Shown: piece after piece, positions 57,614-64,000 of the stretch
Numbering within the stretch: position 1 is the first letter of the stretch
Layout of the letters: each line of letters begins with the position of its first letter
NCBI RefSeq assembly: GCF_051020975.1
Contig: NW_027478165.1
Coordinates: 402,001 to 466,000 of the forward strand
Length of the DNA stretch: 64,000 bases
DNA from: Osmia lignaria lignaria
Lineage: Eukaryota > Arthropoda > Insecta > Hymenoptera > Megachilidae
Direction of reading: 5' to 3'
The notes under the pieces: model-generated
The model's input: the letters and a program-made list of their open reading frames with translations, nothing else
Database searches by the model: none
What the model was told of the DNA's origin: nothing
Position numbers and translations under genes: made by a program

Positions 57614-59773
57614 GCCCCTTCCCTTGAGATAAATCTGCAAATATCTCGGAAACGAAGAGAGCTATGGCAAAATGTTAAGAGACCTTTTTTGTAGAGAATT
57701 AAGTTTCCTACTTTTTATGTTCTATGATATTTTTTCATCAGATGCGTAGTTCTCGAGATATATCAAGATATTTAAAAGTTCCGAAGCCGCACCAACATAA
57801 TAGAGATACAGAAACACCGTGGCCCCTTTCTTTGAGATAACTCTGCACTAGTGCGAGCCGCAAATGCCACTTCCAGCTTAGCTGTGCAGAAGAAGAACAA
57901 CAAGAAGAAGAAATATCTCGAAATATGTCCGTCAGGCCCCTTCCCTTGAGATAAATCTGCAAATATCTCGGAAACGAAGCGAGCTATGGCAAAATATTAA
58001 GAGACCTTTTTTGTAGAGCATTAAGTTTCCTACTTTTTATGTTCTATGATATTTTTTGATCAGATGCGTAGATCTCGAGATATATCAAGATATTTAAAAG
58101 TTCCGAAGCCGCACCAACATAATAGAGATACAGAAACACCGTGGCCCCTTTCTTTGAGATAACTCTGCACTATTGCGAGCTGCAAATGCCACTTCCAGCT
58201 TAGCTGTGCAGAAGAAGAACAACAAGAAGAAGAAATATCTCGAAATATGTCCGTCAGGCCCCTTCCCTTGAGATTAATCTGCAAATATCTCGGAAACGAA
58301 GCGAGCTATGGCAAAATGATAAGAGACCTTTTTTGTAGAGAATTATGTTTCCTACAATTTATGTTCTATGATATTTTTTGATCAGAAGCGTAGTTTTCGA
58401 GATATATCGAGATATTTAAAAGTTCCGAAGCCGCACCAACATAATAGAGATACAGAAACACCGTGGCCCCTTTCTTTGAGATAACTCTGCACTAGTGCGA
58501 GCCGCAAATGCCACTTCCAGCTTAGCTGTGCAGAAGAAGAATAACAAGAAGAAGAAATATCTCGAAATGTGTCCGTCAGGCCCCTTCCCTTGAGATAAAT
58601 CTGCAAATATCTCGGAAACGAAGCGAGCAATGGCAAAATGTTAAGAGACGTTTTTTGTAGAGAATTATGTTTCCTACAATTTATGTTCTATGATATTTTT
58701 TGATCAGAAGCGTAGTTTTCGAGATATATCGAGATATTTAAAAGTTCCGAAGCCGCACCAACATAATAGAGATACAGAAACACCGTGGCCCCTTTCTTTG
58801 AGATAACTCTGCACTAGTGCGAGCCGCAAATGCCACTTCCAGCTTAGCTGTGCAGAAGAAGAACAACAAGAAGAAATATCTCGAAATATGTCCGTCAGGC
58901 CCCTTCCCTTGAGATGTATCTGCAAATATCTCGGAAACGAAGCGAGCTATGGCAAAATGATAAGACACCTTTTTTGTAGAGAATTATGTTTCCTACAATT
59001 TATGTTCTATGATATTTTTTGATCAGAAACGTAGTTTTCGAGATATATCGAGATATTTAAAAGCTCCGAAGCCGCACCAACATAATAGAGATACAGAAAC
59101 ACCGTGGCCCCTTTCTTTGAGATAACTCTGCACTAGTGCGAGCCGCAAATGCCACTTCCAGCTTAGCTGTGCAGAAGAAGAACAACAAGAAGAAATATCT
59201 CGAAATATGTCCGTCAGGCCCCTTCCCTTGAGATAAATCTGCAAATATCTCGGAAACGAAGCGAGCTATGGCAAAATGTTAAGAGACCTTTTTTGTAGAG
59301 AATTAAGTTTCCTACTTTTTATGTAGTATGATATTTTTTGATCAGATGCGTAGTTGTCGAGATATACCAAGATATTTAAAAGTTCCGAAGCCGCACCAAT
59401 ATAATAGAGATACAGAAACACCGTGGCCCCTTTCTTTGAGATAACTCTGCACTAGTGCGAGCCGCAAATGCCACTTCCAGCTTAGCTGTGCAGAAGAAGC
59501 ACAACAAGAAGAAGAAATATCTCGAAATATGTCCGTCAGGCCCCTTCCCTTGAGATAAATCTGCAAATATCTCGGAAACGAAGCGAGCTATGGCAAAATG
59601 TTAAGAGACCTTTTTTGTAGAGAATTAAGTTTTCTACTTTTTATGTTCCATGATATTTTTTGATCAGATGCGTAGTTCTCGAGATATATCAAGATATTTA
59701 AAAGTTCCGAAGCCGCACCAACATAATAGAGATACAGAAACACCGTGGCCCCTTTCTTTGAGATAACTCTGCA
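57614..59773. repeat. Long repeated segment, shorter copy
   Basis: Counterpart of 51825 to about 54950 without the nested 966 bp. Private changes include AAAATATTAAGAG (57992), GAGATTAATC (58273), AGAAGAATAAC (58538) and TAAGACACC (58964). Confidence 0.85.
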
Positions 59774-61149
59774 CTATTGCGAGCTGCAAATGCCACTTCC
59801 AGCTTAGCTGTGCAGAAGAAGAACAACAAGAAGAAGAAATATCTCGAAATATGTCCGTCAGGCCCCTTCCCTTGAGATAAATCTGCAAATATCTCGGAAA
59901 CGAAGCGAGCTATGGCAAAATGATAAGAGACCTTTTTTGTAGAGAATTATGTTTCCTACAATTTATGTTCTATGATATTTTTTGATCAGAAGCGTAGTTT
60001 TCGAGATATATCGAGATATTTAAAAGTTCCGAAGCCGCACCAACCTAATAGAGATCCAGAAACACCGTGGCCCCTTTCGTTGAGATAACTCTGCACTAGT
60101 GCGAGCCGCAAATGCCACTTCCAGCTTAGCTGTGCAGAAGAAGAACAACAAGAAGAAGAAATATCTCGAAATATGTCCGTCAGGCCCCTTCCCTTGAGAT
60201 AAATCTGCAAATATCTCGGAAAGGAAGCGAGCAATGGCAAAATGTTAAGAGACGTTTTTTGTAGAGAATTATGTTTCCTACAATTTATGTTCTATGATAT
60301 TTTTTGATCAGAAGCGTAGTTTTCGAGATATATCGAGATATTTAAAAGTTCCGAAGCCGCACCAACATAATAGAGATACAGAAACACCGTGGCCCCTTTC
60401 TTTGAGATAACTCTGCACTAGTGCGAGCCGCAAATGCCACTTCCAGTTTAGCTGTTCAGAAGAAGAACAACAAGAAGAAGAAATATCTCGAAATATGTCC
60501 GTCAGGCCCCTTCCCTTGAGATAAATCTGCAAATATCTCGGAAACGAAGCGAGCTATGGCAAAATGTTAAGAGACCTTTTTTGTAGAGCATTAAGTTTCC
60601 TACTTTTTATGTTGTATGATATTTTTTGATCAGATGCGTAGATCTCGAGATATATCAAGATATTTAAAAGTTCCGAAGCCGCACCAACATAATAGAGATA
60701 CAGAAACACCGTGGCCCCTTTCTTTGTGATAACTCTGCACTATTGCGAGCTGCAAATGCCACTTCCAGCTTAGCTGTGCAGAAGAAGAAAAACAAGAAGA
60801 AGAAACATCTCGAAATATGTCCGTCAGGCCCCTTCCCTTGAGATAAATCTGCAAATATCTCGGAAACGAAGCGAGCAATGGCAAAATGTTAAGAGACGTT
60901 TTTTGTAGAGAATTATGTTTCCTACAATTTATGTTCTATAATATTTTTTGATCAGAAGCGTAGTTTTCGAGATATATCGAGATATTTAAAAGTTCCGAAA
61001 CCGCACCAACATAATAGAGATACAGAAACACCGTGGCCCCTTTCATTGAGATAACTCTGCACTAGTGCGAGCCGCAAATGCCACTTCCAGCTTAGCTGTG
61101 CAGAAGAAGAACAACAAGAAGAAGAAATATCTCGAAATATGTCCGTTAG
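59774..61149. repeat. Four monomers with several private changes
   Basis: The unit at 59862 has ACCTAATAGAGATCCAG. The unit at 60506 has GAAAAACAAG, GAAACATCTCG and TTTGTGATAAC. The unit at 60828 has TATAATATTTTTT and CCGAAACCGC. These private changes suggest somewhat older or less homogenised copies. Confidence 0.72.
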
Positions 61150-61793
61150 GCCCCTTCCCTTGAGATAAATGTGCAAATATCTCGGAAACGAAGCGAGCTA
61201 TGGCAAAATGTTGAGAGACCTTTTTTGTAGAGAATTAAGTTTCCTACTATTTATGTTCTATGATATTTTTTGATCAGATGCGTAGTTCTCGAGATATATC
61301 AAGATATTTAAAAGTTCCAAAGCCGCACCAACATAATAGAGATACAGAAACACCGTTGCCCCTTTCTTTGAGATAACTCTGCACTATTGCGAGCTGCAAA
61401 TGCCACTTCCAGCTTTGCTGTGCAGAAGAAGAACAACAAGAAGAAGAAATATCTCGAAATATGTCCGTCAGGCCCCTTCCCTTGAGATAAATCTGCAAAT
61501 ATCTCGGAAACGAAGCGAGCTATGGCAAAATGTTAAGAGACCTCTTTTGTAGAGAATTAAGTTTCCTACTTTTTATGTTCTATGATATTTTTTGATCAGA
61601 TGCGTCGCTCTCGAGATATATCAAGATATTTAAAAGTTCCGAAGCCGCACCAACATAATAGAGATACAGAAACACCGTGGCCCCTTTCTTTGAGATAACT
61701 CTGCACTATTGCGAGCTGCAAATGCCACTTCCAGCTTAGCTGTGCAGAAGAAGAACAACAAGAAGAAGAAATATCTCGAAATATGTCCGTCAG
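61150..61793. repeat. Two-monomer segment repeated at 62760-63403 (offset 1610 bp)
   Basis: Shared rare markers are CAGCTTTGCTGTG (loss of the AGCTTAGCT palindrome), GACCTCTTTTG and GATGCGTCGCTCTCGAG. The heads differ slightly (GAGAGACC versus GAGAGATC). Confidence 0.82.
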
Positions 61794-62759
61794 GCCCCTT
61801 CCCTTGAGATAAATCTGCAAATATCTCAGAAAGGAAGCGAGCAATGGCAAAATGTTAAGAGACCTTTTTTGTAGAGAATTAAGTTTCCTACTTTTTATGT
61901 TCTATGATATTTTTTGATCAGATGCGTAGTTCTCGAGATATATCAAGATATTTAAAAGTTCCGAAGCCGCACCAACATAATAGAGATACAGAAACACCGT
62001 GGCCCCCTTCTTTGAGATAACTCTGCACCATTGCGAGCTGTAAATGCCACTTCCAGCTTAGCTGTGCAGAAGAAGAACAACAAGAAGAAGAAATATCTCG
62101 AAACATGTCCGTCAGGCCCCTTCCCTTGAGATAAATCTGCAAATATCTCGGAAACGAAGCGAGCTATGGCAAAATGTTAAGAGACCTTTTTTGTAGAGAA
62201 TTAAGTTTCCTACTTTTTATGTTCTATGATATTTTCTGATCAGATGGGTAGTTCTCGAGATATATCAAGATATTTAAAAGTTCCGAAGCCGCACCAACAT
62301 AATAGAGATACAGAAACACCGTGGCCCCTTTCTTTGAGATAACTCTGCACCATTGCGAGCTGTAAATGCCACTTCCAGCTTAGCTGTGCAGAAGAAGAAC
62401 AACAAGAAGAAGAAATATCTCGAAATATGTCCGTCAGGCCCCTTCCCTTGAGATAAATCTGCAAATATCTCGGAAACGAAGCGAGCTATGGCAAAATGTT
62501 AAGAGACCTTTTTTGTAGAGCATTAAGTTTCCTACTTTTTATGTTCTATGATATTTTTTGATCAGATGCGTAGATCTCGAGATATATCAAGATATTTAAA
62601 AGTTCCGAAGCCGCACCAACATAATAGAGATACAGAAACACCGTGGCCCCTTTCTTTGAGATAACTCTGCACTATTGCGAGCTGCAAATGCCACTTCCAG
62701 CTTAGCTGTGCAGAAGAAGAACAACAAGAAGAAGAAATATCTCGAAATATGTCCGTCAG
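61794..62759. repeat. Three monomers between the terminal pair
   Basis: The units at 61794 and 62116 share CTGCACCATTGCG and GAGCTGTAAATGCC, a local tandem expansion. The first also has GGCCCCCTTC and GAAACATGTCC, the second GATGGGTAG and TTTTCTGATC. The third is of the GCATTAAG with AGATCTCGAG type. Confidence 0.78.
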
Positions 62760-63403
62760 GCCCCTTCCCTTGAGATATATCTGCAAATATCTCGGAAACG
62801 AAGCGAGCAATGGCAAAATGTTGAGAGATCTTTTTTGTAGAGAATTAAGTTTCCTACTATTTATGTTCTATGATATTTTTTGATCAGATGCGTAGTTCTC
62901 GAGATATATCAAGATATTTAAAAGTTCCGAAGCCGCACCAACATAATAGAGATACAGAAACACCGTGGCCCCTTTCTTTGAGATAACTCTGCACTATTGC
63001 GAGCTGCAAATGCCACTTCCAGCTTTGCTGTGCAGAAGAAGAACAACAAGAAGAAGAAATATCTCGAAATATGTCCGTCAGGCCCCTTCCCTTGAGATAA
63101 ATCTGCAAATATCTCGGAAACGAAGCGAGCTATGGCAAAATGTTAAGAGACCTCTTTTGTAGAGAATTAAGTTTCCTACTTTTTATGTTCTATGATATTT
63201 TTTGATCAGATGCGTCGCTCTCGAGATATATCAAGATATTTAAAAGTTCCGAAGCCGCACCAACATAATAGAGATACAGAAACACCGTGGCCCCTTTCTT
63301 TGAGATAACTCTGCACTATTGCGAGCTGCAAATGCCACTTCCAGCTTAGCTGTGCAGAAGAAGAACAACAAGAAGAAGAAATATCTCGAAATATGTCCGT
63401 CAG
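62760..63403. repeat. Second copy of the CAGCTTTGCTGTG two-monomer segment
   Basis: Counterpart of 61150-61793. Confidence 0.82.
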
Positions 63404-64000
63404 GCCCCTTCCCTTGAGATAAATCTGCAAATATCTCGGAAACGAAGCGGGCTATGGCAAAATGTTAAGAGCCTTTTTTGTAGAGAATTAAGTTTCCTAC
63501 TTTTTATCTTCTATGATATTTTTTGATCAGATGCGTAGTTCTCGAGATATATCAAGATATTTTAAAGTTCCGAAGCCGCACCAAGATAATAGAGACACAG
63601 AAACACCGTGGCCCCTTTCTTTGAGATAACTCTGCACTATTGCGAGCTGCAAATGCCACTTCCAGCTTAGCTGTGCAGAAGAAGAACAACAAGAAGAAGA
63701 AATATCTCGAAATATGTCCGTCAGGCCCCTTCCCTTGAGATAAATCTGCAAATATCTCGGAAACGAAGCGAGCTATGGCAAAATGTTGAGAGACCTTTTT
63801 TGTAGAGAATTAGGTTTCCTACTTTTTATGTTCTATGACATTTTTTGATCAGATGCGTAGTTCTCGAGATATATCAAGATATTTAAAAGTTCCGAAGCCG
63901 CACCAACATAATAGAGATACAGAAACACCGTGGCCCCTTTCTTTGAGATAACTCTGCACTATTGCGAGCTGGAAATGCCACTTCCAGTTTAGCTGTGCAG
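63404..64000. repeat. Last full monomer (321 bp) and truncated final monomer
   Basis: 63404-63724 has lost a base in AAGAGCCTTTTTTG and has CCAAGATAATAGAGACAC. 63725-64000 stops at phase 276 only because the window ends. The array evidently continues. Confidence 0.85.

Larger units (their letters stand above)
1..64000. repeat. Tandem satellite DNA array, 322-bp monomer, about 199 copies, spans the whole window
   Basis: The same block recurs every 322 bp from the first to the last base. Landmarks such as GCCCCTTCCC, CCGAAGCCGCACCAACATAA, GTGGCCCCTTTC and AGAAGAAGAACAACAAGAAG keep their order and spacing, always in one orientation. Tracking one landmark gives zero net phase change over the first 46 monomers, +4 by about 30.4 kb and about -32 by the end. 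This makes 198 full monomers plus 276 bp. All indels I could place are 1 or 3 bp. No unique or mobile DNA interrupts the array. Typical class difference is about 5-6%, while neighbouring HOR copies are nearly identical. Known satellites with this layout (for example primate alpha satellite) evolve by unequal crossover and gene conversion. The centromeric or heterochromatic role here is inferred, and I do not recognise the family. Confidence 0.98.

Noticed and set aside
125..63751. About 180 antisense open frames of 73-84 codons as a tandem gene family
   Set aside because: They recur because the monomer recurs. Most rely on TTG starts, variants are mostly non-synonymous, several copies are broken, and no promoter, splice or polyadenylation context is seen.
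1..64000. CRISPR array
   Set aside because: Periodicity is perfect but there are no unique spacers. The entire 322-bp unit is repeated and no cas genes are present.
1..64000. Transposable element, LTR or telomeric repeats
   Set aside because: I saw no target-site duplications, terminal repeats, transposase or reverse-transcriptase frames, or short telomere-like motifs. Every stretch aligns to the 322-bp unit.
1..64000. Bacterial or phage origin of the window
   Set aside because: No coding density, ribosome-binding sites, RNA genes or operons exist. Long HOR-structured satellite arrays are a eukaryotic feature.

Overview
The whole 64 kb window is one uninterrupted tandem satellite DNA array. 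A 322-bp monomer repeats head to tail, always in the same orientation, from the first base to the last. Counting indels by phase gives 198 complete monomers plus a final partial one (63725-64000). I see no gene, RNA gene, transposon insertion or other unique sequence. The window starts at what I use as monomer phase 1 (GCCCCTT) and ends at phase 276. Net length drift over the 64 kb is only about -32 bp, all from 1-bp and 3-bp indels.

This architecture points to a eukaryotic, probably centromeric, pericentromeric or other heterochromatic region. A hand count on bases 1-322 gives 131 G/C (about 41%) and 15 CpG, so CpG is not depleted. That would fit an invertebrate such as an insect, but I do not recognise the family and make no species call.

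Monomers fall into two main classes that differ at about 18 of 322 positions. Class A is typified by 1-322 and class B by 323-644, with many recombinants. They are arranged in local higher-order repeats (HORs) or segmental duplications, not one global HOR. These are an A-B dimer (644 bp, 1-1709), blocks spaced 8 monomers apart (2255-3542 and 4831-6118), an 11-mer duplication (5153-8694 and 8695-12236), a mosaic zone (12237-22220), a 5-mer-spaced pair and an 11-mer+1 pair (about 20.9-27.8 kb), a 4-mer HOR (26730-30250), a 5-mer-spaced pair (32275-35152), trimers (about 39.9-42.8 kb), a 7-mer duplication (46029-50536), and a long repeated segment at 51.8-54.9 and 57.6-59.8 kb whose two copies differ by a nested 966-bp (3-monomer) insertion or deletion. 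A compositional switch lies near 32.2-32.8 kb. To its right the commonest monomer is an A/B hybrid (A-like CTAGTGCGAGCCGC next to B-like AAATGCCACTT) that is absent from the left half.

Each monomer has internal structure: a 26-bp direct repeat (phases 1-26 and 209-234), an AT-rich segment with two T6 tracts, several GAGATA/TATCTC boxes, an 11-bp inverted repeat, an overlapping hairpin/palindrome at phases 243-271, and a GAA-rich tract. An antisense 74-codon open frame recurs in most monomers, but it normally begins with TTG and its variants are mostly amino-acid-changing. I treat it as a by-product of homogenised repeats, not a gene family.
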